From contig JAAZFC010000043.1 of the NCBI GenBank assembly GCA_012511955.1, forward strand, positions 1 through 42,883: a stretch of 42,883 nucleotides of DNA. Direction: 5' to 3'. The position numbers and the translations under genes are program-made. This DNA is from Fibrobacter sp. GTDB taxonomy: Bacteria; Fibrobacterota; Fibrobacteria; Fibrobacterales; Fibrobacteraceae. Positions 23,549 to 32,009 of this stretch are shown piece by piece. Position 1 is the first letter of the stretch. The number at the start of each line of letters is the position of its first letter. The notes under the pieces are model-generated. The model did no database searches. It was not told where the DNA came from and saw only the letters and a program-made list of their open reading frames with translations.

Positions 23549-25602
23549 TAATGCACTCCGCTGGCCAGATTGTCAGTTTCTTGGCGCTTTTCTTGATACC
23601 ATTCTTCGAGGATTTCAATTTCTTCGGCACTAAACTTAGGTTTTTTATCAATAATATCTTCTGCTTGGCTAATGGTATCTTCAATCATATCTTTATCTTT
23701 GATCCAATCGACCCAACGCAACACCCAAGAACCCGATTGTTGGGCTCCTTCTAAGTTTCCTGCTCCTCGGTTGGCTAAGTCCAGTTCGGCAATTTCAAAA
23801 CCATCGTTGCTTTGGCTAAAAGCTTGTAAGCGCTCAAAAGCGGAGTTATTTTGATCGGCCATCAAAAAACACCAGGCCTGCACTGTGCTACGCCCCACTC
23901 TGCCCCGAAGTTGATGTAACTGCGCCAAGCCAAAGCGTTCGGGTTGGTCTATGACCATTAAGTTGGCAGCGGGGACATTAACTCCCACTTCTACCACGGT
24001 GGTGCTCACTAAAATATGAATTTTGCCCTGATTAAACTCTTCTAAAACTCGCTCTCGCTGGCTTTCTTCTAAACGGCCATGCACAAAGTCTATGCGCAAT
24101 TTAGGCAAGGCTGTGCGCAGTTCTTCCACCACGGAATCCACCGCTTGGGCTTCCGAATCGGGATCTGCTTCTATTTTAGAGACAATCCAATAGCACTGAT
24201 TAGCGTTTTCTAAGCATTCTCTGGCTATAAATTGGCGCATATCCGCTCTTTTGACGGGGGCCACCAAACGAGTTTTCACCGGCAAACGCCCCGGAGGCAT
24301 GTCCCGCATCACCAAGGGTCGCAAATCGCCGTACAAAGTCATGGCCAAGCTGCGGGGAATAGGGGTGGCACTCATCACCAACATATCGGGCTTTTTGCCT
24401 TTCGCGAGCAGCGCTTCTCTTTGTTGCACCCCAAAGCGATGCTGTTCGTCGATAATCACTAAATCCAGTTGCTGAAAAGCCACATCTTTGCTAAAAAGCG
24501 CATGGGTTCCTACCACCGCGTCCATTATTCCGCTTTCCAAATCAGATAAAGTTTTGCGCCGTTCGGCGGGCTTTAAGGCACCCACCAGCAAGCCCACATT
24601 TAGCCCCAGCTTATCGAAAGTGGGGCGCAAACTGGCCAAATGCTGGCGGGCTAAAATATCCGTGGGGACCATAATCGCCGCTTGCCCTTCTCCGGCGCAA
24701 ATGGCTATCATGGCTAGCATAGCCACCACGGTTTTCCCGGAGCCTACATCGCCCTGTAACAAAGCGTGAAACTGCCCCGGCGCAGCTAATTCCTGCAAAA
24801 TGCTTTGTATTACTTGCTCTTGGCCTGCAGTGAGCTGAAAAGGCAAATCGGAACGAGCTTTTTGCACCATCTCTAAGGCTAAATTTTTGTGGGCATTGCT
24901 TTCTGCTAATTTGCGCCTTCTTTGCACCATGCGCAAACATAAGGGCAAAATTTCCAGAAATTTGAGCTGGCGCCGACCTTGATAGACTTCGCCCATGGAA
25001 TAGGGTAAATGCAAGCGACGCAAATTTGCTAATTCGGGTTTGCATTTTAAATATTCTAATAAGAAGTCTGGGGTGCTAGAGCTTAGTTGCAACCAATCGG
25101 CGGCGAAAATATCGCTGTACAATTTGCGGAAAAATCCTTGCTCCATGCGCGCAGCCCGCATTTCTTCGCTAATGGTATAAACCGGGGTGATTTTTCCGGT
25201 GAAATCTTCGTCGGCTTCTAAGGGTTGCATTTCGGGATGCACTAACTGCAAACCGCGAAAATTTTGCACTTTTGATATAGCTACCCAACGGCTACCCACT
25301 GTTAAACGCTTGTGCCAATATGTAGCCGCTGCAAAAAAGATGAGTGCGATTTCTTGACCAGAAGCGTCGCGTAAATGCGCCATCAAACGCGGCCTGCGCC
25401 CATAAATCAAGTTTGCTCTGCTAATATTCCCTACTAAAACGCAGGAGTCGCCTTCTTTTAAAGAGGAAATGGAGTCAATTTGCGTATGATCTAGCCAAGT
25501 GCGGGGGATATTGCGCAACAAAGCAGGTACATCGCCTAAACCAGCTTTTTGTAAGACCTTTATGCGCTTGGGGCCTAGTCCGGGAATAAACTTTAGATCC
25601 AT
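23548..25602 (-). CDS. recG: ATP-dependent DNA helicase RecG
   Basis: The branch-migration helicase for stalled forks and recombination intermediates, 684 residues from ATG 25602 (a TTG at 25614 would add four). The N-terminal wedge region has IPGLGPKRIKVLQKAG and a helix-hairpin-helix-like start, then an OB-fold (SCVLVGNISRANLIYGRRPRL). The helicase domains contain motif I LLQGDVGSGKTVVA, motif II IIDEQHRFGVQQR, motif III MSATPIPRSLAMTLYGDL, motif V STTVVEVGVNVPAANLMVID and motif VI QLHQLRGRVGRS. The length fits RecG. It heads the minus-strand run of overlapping genes, so it may be cotranscribed with the envelope genes below it. Confidence 0.97.
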   Translation of the reverse strand: MDLKFIPGLGPKRIKVLQKAGLGDVPALLRNIPRTWLDHTQIDSISSLKEGDSCVLVGNISRANLIYGRRPRLMAHLRDASGQEIALIFFAAATYWHKRLTVGSRWVAISKVQNFRGLQLVHPEMQPLEADEDFTGKITPVYTISEEMRAARMEQGFFRKLYSDIFAADWLQLSSSTPDFLLEYLKCKPELANLRRLHLPYSMGEVYQGRRQLKFLEILPLCLRMVQRRRKLAESNAHKNLALEMVQKARSDLPFQLTAGQEQVIQSILQELAAPGQFHALLQGDVGSGKTVVAMLAMIAICAGEGQAAIMVPTDILARQHLASLRPTFDKLGLNVGLLVGALKPAERRKTLSDLESGIMDAVVGTHALFSKDVAFQQLDLVIIDEQHRFGVQQREALLAKGKKPDMLVMSATPIPRSLAMTLYGDLRPLVMRDMPPGRLPVKTRLVAPVKRADMRQFIARECLENANQCYWIVSKIEADPDSEAQAVDSVVEELRTALPKLRIDFVHGRLEESQRERVLEEFNQGKIHILVSTTVVEVGVNVPAANLMVIDQPERFGLAQLHQLRGRVGRSTVQAWCFLMADQNNSAFERLQAFSQSNDGFEIAELDLANRGAGNLEGAQQSGSWVLRWVDWIKDKDMIEDTISQAEDIIDKKPKFSAEEIEILEEWYQEKRQETDNLASGVH

Positions 25603-25638
25603 AATTGCAATCAAAATAAAAAAATACCAAAATGAGTC

Positions 25639-25667
25639 TTGAATTTGTTACTTTAGTATAAAATAAT
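25639..25667 (+). promoter_or_regulatory. Putative promoter of the lipoprotein at 25684
   Basis: TTGAAT (25639-25644) and AATAAT (25662-25667) are 17 bases apart. An AAGGG ribosome-binding site (25672-25676) lies 7 bases before ATG 25684. The region between this gene and the divergent recG start at 25602 is only 81 bases, so both promoters must lie here. Confidence 0.35.
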
Positions 25668-25683
25668 TAACAAGGGTCAAAAA

Positions 25684-26862
25684 ATGGAAAAAATATGGGT
25701 GTTATTAAGTGTTGTTGTTTTAGTATTTATGTCTTGCGGAGACAAAAAAGGAGCGGGTCCTGATGTTGAGGAACCCAAAAGCAGTTCTAGTGTAAAAAAA
25801 GAGCCTAAAAGTTCTTCGTCATCTAAAGTTGAGGAAGTTCCAGTCTTAAATGCAGCCACCACAGATGATTTGTTCGAGATTTTAGCCTTAGATTCTGAAA
25901 ATGGTCGTAGTGTTACTTTGGTTCTGGGTAAAGAATCTGGAATTTACACCAAATTATATTTTGATGAAGACAATACTAGCCCCGCAGCTCAGTTATTGGG
26001 ATTATATAGCTTAGATTCAAAAGGTAAAATGACCTTTGACTTTAAAGATTGTTTAACCACCGAAGCTTTGCGAAAAGAAATTTGTCCAGATGAGCACAGT
26101 GAACCAGTTTTATGGTTTAAAGTTGATAAAGATGGCGATTTACAAATGGGTAGTAGTGAGGATGAGCTTAAAAATGCTGAAATAGCGGAATTAGTTTTAC
26201 CCCCGGCAGCTACAGCTATGCGCAAAGCTAGTGATTTAGTAGGATCTTGGGATTCCGATAGTGTTAGTTGGGAATTTTATAGCGATTATTCTTTTGTGAA
26301 GACTAGCAAGATTAGTGAAACAAAAACTTTAATCCAAGCGGGTCGATACGATATTCAGCGTAGTCAATTAGTGGTGATTAATACACAGAGTGAAGGTTCT
26401 GGCTTGTCTTATTACGAGTTAGAGGTGTTTTCAGCGCTAAAAGATGGTATGAAGTTAAAGCTAAATGGTATTAGTACCCCAGTTTCTTTGGAGTTTAACC
26501 CAGGCGAAGCTTTGGGTGAAGTTTTAGATGCTAGTACTTTAGTGGGTACTTGGGAATCTGCAGATAAGGAAAAGGTTTACTCATTAACAATAAATGAGTC
26601 AGGAGATTTTGTGATTAAAATCTACAAAATTGGTAACACCGTGCCTTCCTTTAACGATACAGGAATATGGTCTTCTGCGGGAAATAGGCTAGTCTTAGAC
26701 TTTAAAGATGGACAAGCCTGTACTGGAGATGGTAAAGTTGGCGGAATTATAATAGATGGCAATGTAACTTGCTACGCAACTGCTATTGGTGTTGCAGAAA
26801 AGAAGGGTGAAAATTTGACATTTAGCACTGAATACTGGCCTAGTAAATGGACTCAACCCTAA
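25684..26862 (+). CDS. Lipoprotein with Ser-rich linker and lipocalin-like repeats
   Basis: A 392-residue predicted lipoprotein; the lipobox FMSC puts the lipidated cysteine at 18. After it comes a tethering linker of Ser clusters and Lys/Glu (two SSSS-type blocks, ~30-55), a style common in Fibrobacter lipoproteins. The rest contains two related segments beginning LVGSWDSDSVSWEFYSDYSF (~180) and LVGTWESADKEKVYSLTINE (~290), each with the strand pattern of lipocalin-like domains. An upstream segment (ALDSENGRSVTLVLGKESGI) may be a third, diverged copy. Cysteine pairs (DCLTTEALRKEIC; ACTGDGKVGGIIIDGNVTC) could form disulfides. Ligand unknown. Confidence 0.7.
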   Translation: MEKIWVLLSVVVLVFMSCGDKKGAGPDVEEPKSSSSVKKEPKSSSSSKVEEVPVLNAATTDDLFEILALDSENGRSVTLVLGKESGIYTKLYFDEDNTSPAAQLLGLYSLDSKGKMTFDFKDCLTTEALRKEICPDEHSEPVLWFKVDKDGDLQMGSSEDELKNAEIAELVLPPAATAMRKASDLVGSWDSDSVSWEFYSDYSFVKTSKISETKTLIQAGRYDIQRSQLVVINTQSEGSGLSYYELEVFSALKDGMKLKLNGISTPVSLEFNPGEALGEVLDASTLVGTWESADKEKVYSLTINESGDFVIKIYKIGNTVPSFNDTGIWSSAGNRLVLDFKDGQACTGDGKVGGIIIDGNVTCYATAIGVAEKKGENLTFSTEYWPSKWTQP

Positions 26863-27184
26863 AAACTTTCCCGAATAAGTAACTTAGGTACTTAAAAAGG
26901 AAAATGCGCAGTCTAAGTATAGAACTGCGCATCTTAGAGTTGCCATATGTGGTTTAGCAGACTACAGTTTTAATTTTTCTACAGAATATCTTGATTTGAT
27001 AGTGGCGTGCCCGGAACAGTGCTTATTCGTTTAATGCTTGGTTGGCATTCAGATTTAGCTGTCAAGCTTATGAGGTGATTCATCAATTTCTTGACCTAGT
27101 CGTCGCAAACTTAGTGTTTTCTCTACCTTTAATTTGTTTATAAGCTTAGATTTAAATGAGTTAAATTACACCGAGGTTAGATTT
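26863..27184. other. Intergenic region with hairpins before the pirin gene
   Basis: About 320 bases without a gene. A 6-bp hairpin lies at 26876-26894 and a stronger 9-bp one at 26904-26932. Shorter symmetry GTCAAG/CTTGAC occurs at 27061-27066 and 27090-27095. I found no tRNA and no sequence shared with the two repeat-bearing gaps. The part before 27185 should hold the pirin promoter, but no clear boxes stand out. Confidence 0.5.
26904..26932 (+). terminator. Hairpin after the Ser-linker lipoprotein gene
   Basis: Perfect 9-bp arms ATGCGCAGT (26904-26912) and ACTGCGCAT (26924-26932) around an 11-base loop, 42 bases after the stop at 26862. The position fits a transcript end, but no T-run follows, so it may be a 3'-stabilising structure instead. 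Confidence 0.4.
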
Positions 27185-28048
27185 ATGCGTCAAGTAGAGC
27201 AAGTTTTATCGCCCCGCCCTTATCATTGGGTGGGGGATGGTTTTAAAGTACACAATTTCATTCCCGCTTTAATGCCCATGGAACGCATGAATCCCTTTGT
27301 TATGTTCGATTACAATGCTCCTTATAAAGTTCCCGCTTCCTCTACACCGCGCGGAGTGGGAGTTCATCCCCATCGCGGTTTTGAGACCGTAACCATTGCA
27401 TATCAAGGCAAAGTTCAGCACCACGATAGTAGTGGCGCTGGGGGAATCATTGGCGAAGGCGATGTGCAGTGGATGACCGCCGGCTCTGGGGTATTGCACA
27501 AGGAATATCACGAAAAAGAATGGAGTAGGCAAGGGGGAGTATTCCAAATGGTGCAGTTGTGGGTAAATTTGCCCCAAGCTGATAAAATGACAGCCCCTAA
27601 ATACCAAGCCATTACCAATGGCGATATGGGCCGACATCAGCTATCCACTGGTGGATTTATAGAGGTTATTGCGGGTAAATATCAAGAAACAGCGGGACCA
27701 GCCTCGACTTTTTCTCCCATTCAGTTGTACAATGCCAAGTTGCAGTCCCAAGAAAAAGCAAGTTTTAGTTTGCCTGCCAACTATAATACAGCCCTTTTGG
27801 CGGTAAAAGGCAGTGCAATAATCAACGAAAAAGACGAATTGCCTGTCAATCACTTAGCTTTAATGGAAAATCAAGGGGAAAAGTTTAATATCAAAGCCCA
27901 AGAAGACTCCATAATATTGGTGATGAGTGGGGAACCCTTCCATGAACCCATAGCAGCCCATGGGCCTTTTGTGATGAACACTAGGGAAGAAATCATGGAA
28001 GCTTTCGAAGACCTTCGCGCGGGAAAATTTGGTTACTTAGAAGATTAA
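27185..28048 (+). CDS. Pirin-family cupin protein
   Basis: A 287-residue two-cupin protein. ATG 27185 is preferred over an upstream TTG at 27134 because of the GAGGT site 7 bases before it and the family-like MRQVEQVLSPRPYHWVGDGFKV. Metal ligands are in HPHRGFETVTIAYQGKVQHHDS and a Glu further on in the first cupin. The segment GGIIGEGDVQWMTAGSGVLHKEYH is a family hallmark. Bacterial pirins often have quercetinase activity or act in redox signalling; the substrate here is unknown. It converges on the PorV/Q-like gene with six bases between stops. Confidence 0.92.
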   Translation: MRQVEQVLSPRPYHWVGDGFKVHNFIPALMPMERMNPFVMFDYNAPYKVPASSTPRGVGVHPHRGFETVTIAYQGKVQHHDSSGAGGIIGEGDVQWMTAGSGVLHKEYHEKEWSRQGGVFQMVQLWVNLPQADKMTAPKYQAITNGDMGRHQLSTGGFIEVIAGKYQETAGPASTFSPIQLYNAKLQSQEKASFSLPANYNTALLAVKGSAIINEKDELPVNHLALMENQGEKFNIKAQEDSIILVMSGEPFHEPIAAHGPFVMNTREEIMEAFEDLRAGKFGYLED

Positions 28049-28054
28049 AGGTGT

Positions 28055-30235
28055 TTAAAACTTGAATAACAATCCAAAGCGCAATTGTCCGTCGCGCACC
28101 CCTTCTCTATTGCCCACGCCTTGAATACTGGCAATATCCAGTTGCAAGACATCGGAAAGCATTACACCTAAACCCCAGTGCGCTTCTTCGCGCTGCCCAC
28201 CTTCGTCGTATAAGTAGCCGGCACGCAAGGCTATGGTATTTGCATAAATATACTCTACACCAGTGTTAAAAACGCCTTGCATTAGGCTCATGCGAGCAAT
28301 GGAGCCAGCTCCGTTATTGGGAGTGCGACCGTCGGGATAAGCCCAAGCTTTCCAAGCGGAAATGTAGAAAGGCTGGGCATTACCACGATTGTCAGTGTAA
28401 ATAACTTGGCGATTATAATCCGCAGTCATGGCTAAACGGTGATCTACGGTTTCTAATAAATCGTAGGCTAAGCCTATGCGCCAGGTTAGGGGAATGGGAT
28501 CATCGCTGGATTTGTCGATGTAATACACATTGGGGCCAATATTGCTTAGGGCTAAGCCAAAATTCAAGTTGCGCCAAATATGTCTTCCTAAAAGCCCAAA
28601 ATCAATGGCATAACTAGCAGTGGTAGCGTTGGGTTCGCCCATGGCTGCCCCTGTGCTTAAGCTAGAGTAGAAAAATTTAAAGTTTAAGCCTAAGCCCCAT
28701 TTTTTACTGAGACGAGTACCATAACTTATACCCCCCACGGTTTCGGAACTGTTAAAAGTGCTTAAATCTTCGTTAACACTTTCCGTGGATACCAAAGTCT
28801 GTCCAAAACTGATAAAGTTGACAAACCCGCCAATGGTTCCCCATTCTCCAGCGGGAAAAGTAGCCCCCACAAATAGGTGATATAAATCGGGGATATTAAG
28901 CACGGGAAGCAATTTCTCATAGAAAAAGCTTAACTGGGATTCCGCATGATTAAAGCGCTCCATACCTTCGGAAGTGCTAAACCATACATCTTTGCCCTGG
29001 GGCAAAACTTTCCACACCTGGTTAGATTTCATCCCATTGCCAGTATGGTAGTGGGACCAAGAACCGCTTTCGCTTTGGCGGGTCATTTCAATCTCTACTT
29101 TGCGCCCTTTGGCGGTGGCGTAGTCGGGCAAATGTCGCCACACACCCTTGTTGGTAGCTATCCAAATTGCGCCGTCTGCAGCCACAGATAAGTCGTTTAC
29201 TTGATTGTTATCAAAGCGAATTTGTTCCCATTTGCGCAAATTAAAATGCGAAACTCCTGCATTATGAGCTGTCCAAATATGCCCCGATGAATCTACTACT
29301 AAGGACAAAGGGTTTAAATCCATTAAACCATCTTCAAGGTTATACAAGCTCCAACGGTCTTTTTCGCTGGGGCTCTTTTTGGGCTGTAAACGCGCAACTC
29401 CAGCCCCTTGTACGGCGACATATAGTTCTTGGCGTAAATCGGACCATGCTAAGGAAACCATGTTTTGACTGGGTAAAACCTTGCCTTTGCGTTCAAACAT
29501 GCCATTGCGGTAGCTGTATAAACCATCGCTGGTGGCAATCCAAATAGTTGCACCTTGGGCAGTTATGGCTTGCACATTTACTGAGTCTAATTCTATGTGA
29601 AAATTGCGCCAACTTTTGCCATCAAAGCGAAATAAGCCTTTTTGCGTACCCACCCAAAGCTTTTCCGTGCGATCTTCGTAAAAAATTGCGGTAATGCTAT
29701 CTGAAACCACTAAATTCCAGGGTAGCCGCACTTCAACTAGGTAAGATTCATCGGTGGCGGTTTCCACATTATTAAAGTTTTTAACAATTTGAGTTAAGGA
29801 GTCCAAATGTCGTTCGGTGCCGGCATAGGTGCGTACCACATCGCGGACACGGGCTGCCCCTTGGGGAGTTTCTGAGTGAAAGTTACGCCAGCGTTTGCCA
29901 TCAAAATGTAAGATTCCATTAGTGGTTCCAGTCCAAAGGTCACTTTTAGCTAAAAATCCACTGCGACTGCGGGCAGCAATGGCAGAAAAATGTGGAGTGG
30001 TGCTCACTGCTTCTCGCGTAAGTTCCCATTCATTGGAAATAGGACCAAAAGCTAAACCTGCAGGGTTGTAATACACGGCGTTGGCATCATTGGCAAAGGC
30101 AACACCAGCTTCAGCCATACCTAATTGTCGAGCTCCTACGGGCATCTCCAAGGTAATAATAGCAGCTCCTCGGGCCCAAAGTGAAGCACTACAAATCACT
30201 AATAGCAAAAAAGATTTTTTGATAAAATTATGCAA
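28055..30235 (-). CDS. PorV/PorQ-like outer-membrane protein with inserted propeller
   Basis: A 726-residue protein with signal peptide (MHNFIKKSFLLLVICSASLWA). Residues ~33-62 show the start of PorV/PorQ-type barrels (VGARQLGMAEAGVAFANDANAVYYNPAGLAF). Residues ~95-410 are a series of two-component-regulator-propeller repeats (LWTGTTNGILHFDGKRW, LWVGTQKGLFRFDGKSW, IWIATSDGLYSYRNGMF, IWIATNKGVWRHLP). Residues ~430-726 return to barrel strands and end RFGLLFKF. PorV and PorQ belong to the T9SS outer-membrane machinery, matching the sorting domain on the protein at 1-864. A propeller inside a PorV/Q barrel is unusual. It shares eight bases with the upstream small gene, so they are cotranslated. 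Confidence 0.78.
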   Translation of the reverse strand: MHNFIKKSFLLLVICSASLWARGAAIITLEMPVGARQLGMAEAGVAFANDANAVYYNPAGLAFGPISNEWELTREAVSTTPHFSAIAARSRSGFLAKSDLWTGTTNGILHFDGKRWRNFHSETPQGAARVRDVVRTYAGTERHLDSLTQIVKNFNNVETATDESYLVEVRLPWNLVVSDSITAIFYEDRTEKLWVGTQKGLFRFDGKSWRNFHIELDSVNVQAITAQGATIWIATSDGLYSYRNGMFERKGKVLPSQNMVSLAWSDLRQELYVAVQGAGVARLQPKKSPSEKDRWSLYNLEDGLMDLNPLSLVVDSSGHIWTAHNAGVSHFNLRKWEQIRFDNNQVNDLSVAADGAIWIATNKGVWRHLPDYATAKGRKVEIEMTRQSESGSWSHYHTGNGMKSNQVWKVLPQGKDVWFSTSEGMERFNHAESQLSFFYEKLLPVLNIPDLYHLFVGATFPAGEWGTIGGFVNFISFGQTLVSTESVNEDLSTFNSSETVGGISYGTRLSKKWGLGLNFKFFYSSLSTGAAMGEPNATTASYAIDFGLLGRHIWRNLNFGLALSNIGPNVYYIDKSSDDPIPLTWRIGLAYDLLETVDHRLAMTADYNRQVIYTDNRGNAQPFYISAWKAWAYPDGRTPNNGAGSIARMSLMQGVFNTGVEYIYANTIALRAGYLYDEGGQREEAHWGLGVMLSDVLQLDIASIQGVGNREGVRDGQLRFGLLFKF

Positions 30236-30800
30236 GTTGTCTCCAATCCGGCACTTTATACTTGCCGTCTTCCTGTGGTAAAAGCGATTTCCAACCCGAT
30301 TTTGAAGGATTGTCCCATGGTTGTTTCAAAGTTAATTCACAAGAACAACCAGGATAATATGGGGGTAACAAATAGGGATGATTATGAATTTGCTCTCTGG
30401 TGATAAAGTTGTCTTCGTGTAAAAAACAACACAAATCTTTGTCTTTATCTTTTATTAAAATTCTAAAAGTGGAAATACCTTCGCTATCGCCTTCTTCCAC
30501 CGTGGATATCACTTGGTCCAAGCTGTTTTGCCATTGCTGTATGTAGTTATCTACTTGTTCTGGGCTTAAATTTTGCTCGGGCTGCTGCAACCAAGCTTTT
30601 ATTTCAGCCATTGCTGGCTTAGCATGTTTTAAATCTTCGCGAATACTGTGGCGTAACACGCCATAAGAGCCCGATCTTTCGATTTTTTTGCTCAGTTCTG
30701 CTTCGTCTTGATTGTTGCGACTTTGTATAGCAACCCAAGCGCCAATTGCTGCTAAAGCTAAGGCAAAAAGAATTATTATCACATTAAGTAATATTACCAT
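30228..30800 (-). CDS. Membrane-anchored protein with Cys/His-rich C-terminus
   Basis: A 190-residue protein. One N-terminal membrane helix (VILLNVIIILFALALAAIGAWVA) is followed by a charged, probably helical region (~30-110). The C-terminal part is rich in Cys, His and Pro: DKDLCCFLHEDNFITREQIH, then NHPYLLPPYYPGCSCELTL. The clustered cysteines and histidines could bind a metal. I do not recognise the family. Its 3' end overlaps the start of the PorV/Q-like gene by eight bases, so the two are likely made together and may interact. Confidence 0.55.
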   Translation of the reverse strand: MVILLNVIIILFALALAAIGAWVAIQSRNNQDEAELSKKIERSGSYGVLRHSIREDLKHAKPAMAEIKAWLQQPEQNLSPEQVDNYIQQWQNSLDQVISTVEEGDSEGISTFRILIKDKDKDLCCFLHEDNFITREQIHNHPYLLPPYYPGCSCELTLKQPWDNPSKSGWKSLLPQEDGKYKVPDWRQLA

Positions 30801-30848
30801 AATTATAAATTAGAAATTTCTACTTTTTGAAGTATATTCGGAGGTTAA

Positions 30849-31997
30849 ATGTTAAAAATAATTATTTTCTGGTGTTTATCGGCCTTTATTTTTGTTAATG
30901 CTGAGGGGTTACAACATACTATTATAAAAAAAGGTGAGGGAATTGGGGCGCAAAGTGGACAAAAAATTAGTGTTCACTATGTTGGCATGCTCACAGATAG
31001 CACTATTTTTGATTCTTCACGGGAGCGCAATGAACCTTTGGACTTCACTTTGGGCGCAGGTTTAGTTATCAGTGGTTGGGAGCAGGGCTTACAGGGAATG
31101 CAAGTGGGAGAGGTGCGTCATCTGGTGGTTCCACCAGAGATGGGTTATGGTGCACAGGCTGTAGGAGCTATTCCCGCTAATTCCACTTTACTTTTTGAAG
31201 TAGAAATGTTAGCCATAGAGCAAGGTTTAGAACCAGATACTTTAAATCCTAAATGGAAAACTTTTGCTTGGGAAGAAAAAATTCCTGGCCTTAAGGTTTT
31301 TGACGAAAAAGCGGGACAAGGTGCGCCAGCGGATGTGGGTAGTGCAATTAAAGTGCATTTTAGTGGCTGGTTGCTGGGTGGAACTAAGTTTTCTTCTTCT
31401 AAAACCGCCAACCAAGCTGTGGAATCAATTTTAGGAACGGGTAAATTTATTCGCGGTTGGGAACATGGATTGTTAGGAGCTCAAGCGGGCACTGTGCGGT
31501 GGTTACAAATTAAATCGCATTTAGGTTATGGAAATCACGCTTTAGCACAAGTTCCCCCGAATTCAGATCTCTTGTATCGCATCGAAGTTTTAAGTGTGGA
31601 AAGAGATGATGAAGCCATGGCGCAAATGGATTTGTTTCCCAAAGTGAACGAAGTTCCCTGGCAAGAAGGTCGTGAAGGCTTACAGTATGCAATAATCCAA
31701 CAGGGGAGTGGTGCCTCAGCCCAAGCGGGTCAAGTAGTGCAAGTGCATTATACCGGCTGGCTTGAAGATGGACACAAGTTTGATTCTTCTAGGGATCGCG
31801 GGCAACAGTTTAATTTTCCTTTGGGCGCAGGTAGGGTTATCCGCGGTTGGGATTTAGGAGTAGAAGGTATGTTGCCTGGCGAAAAACGACTTTTGCGCAT
31901 ACCTGCAGGCATTGGATACGGTTCCCAAGGGGCTGGTGCTATTCCTCCTGATGCTACTCTAATTTTTGCTGTGGAATATTTTGGTTCCCAAGGTTAA
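30849..31997 (+). CDS. Three-domain FKBP-type peptidyl-prolyl isomerase
   Basis: A 382-residue exported protein (signal peptide to ~19) with three tandem FKBP domains at ~20-123, ~147-250 and ~277-379. Domains 1 and 3 keep the active-site residues (FDSS with D55 and D312, the VISGW/VIRGW core, and GYGAQAVGAIP/GYGSQGAGAIP). Domain 2 replaces the catalytic-pocket Asp with Ser182 (FSSS) and loses the following aromatic, so it is probably a binding or spacer domain. Such proteins help fold periplasmic and outer-membrane proteins. A good GGAGG site precedes ATG 30849. The NAD(P)HX repair gene follows after 12 bases. Confidence 0.93.
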   Translation: MLKIIIFWCLSAFIFVNAEGLQHTIIKKGEGIGAQSGQKISVHYVGMLTDSTIFDSSRERNEPLDFTLGAGLVISGWEQGLQGMQVGEVRHLVVPPEMGYGAQAVGAIPANSTLLFEVEMLAIEQGLEPDTLNPKWKTFAWEEKIPGLKVFDEKAGQGAPADVGSAIKVHFSGWLLGGTKFSSSKTANQAVESILGTGKFIRGWEHGLLGAQAGTVRWLQIKSHLGYGNHALAQVPPNSDLLYRIEVLSVERDDEAMAQMDLFPKVNEVPWQEGREGLQYAIIQQGSGASAQAGQVVQVHYTGWLEDGHKFDSSRDRGQQFNFPLGAGRVIRGWDLGVEGMLPGEKRLLRIPAGIGYGSQGAGAIPPDATLIFAVEYFGSQG

Positions 31998-32009
31998 TTT
32001 AGAGGAGTT

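Noticed and set aside
30228-30800. Resemblance of HPYLLPPYYPGCSC to the end of phage Mu F-like head proteins
   Set aside because: Only a short Cys/Pro pattern matches; the protein has a membrane anchor and no phage neighbours.
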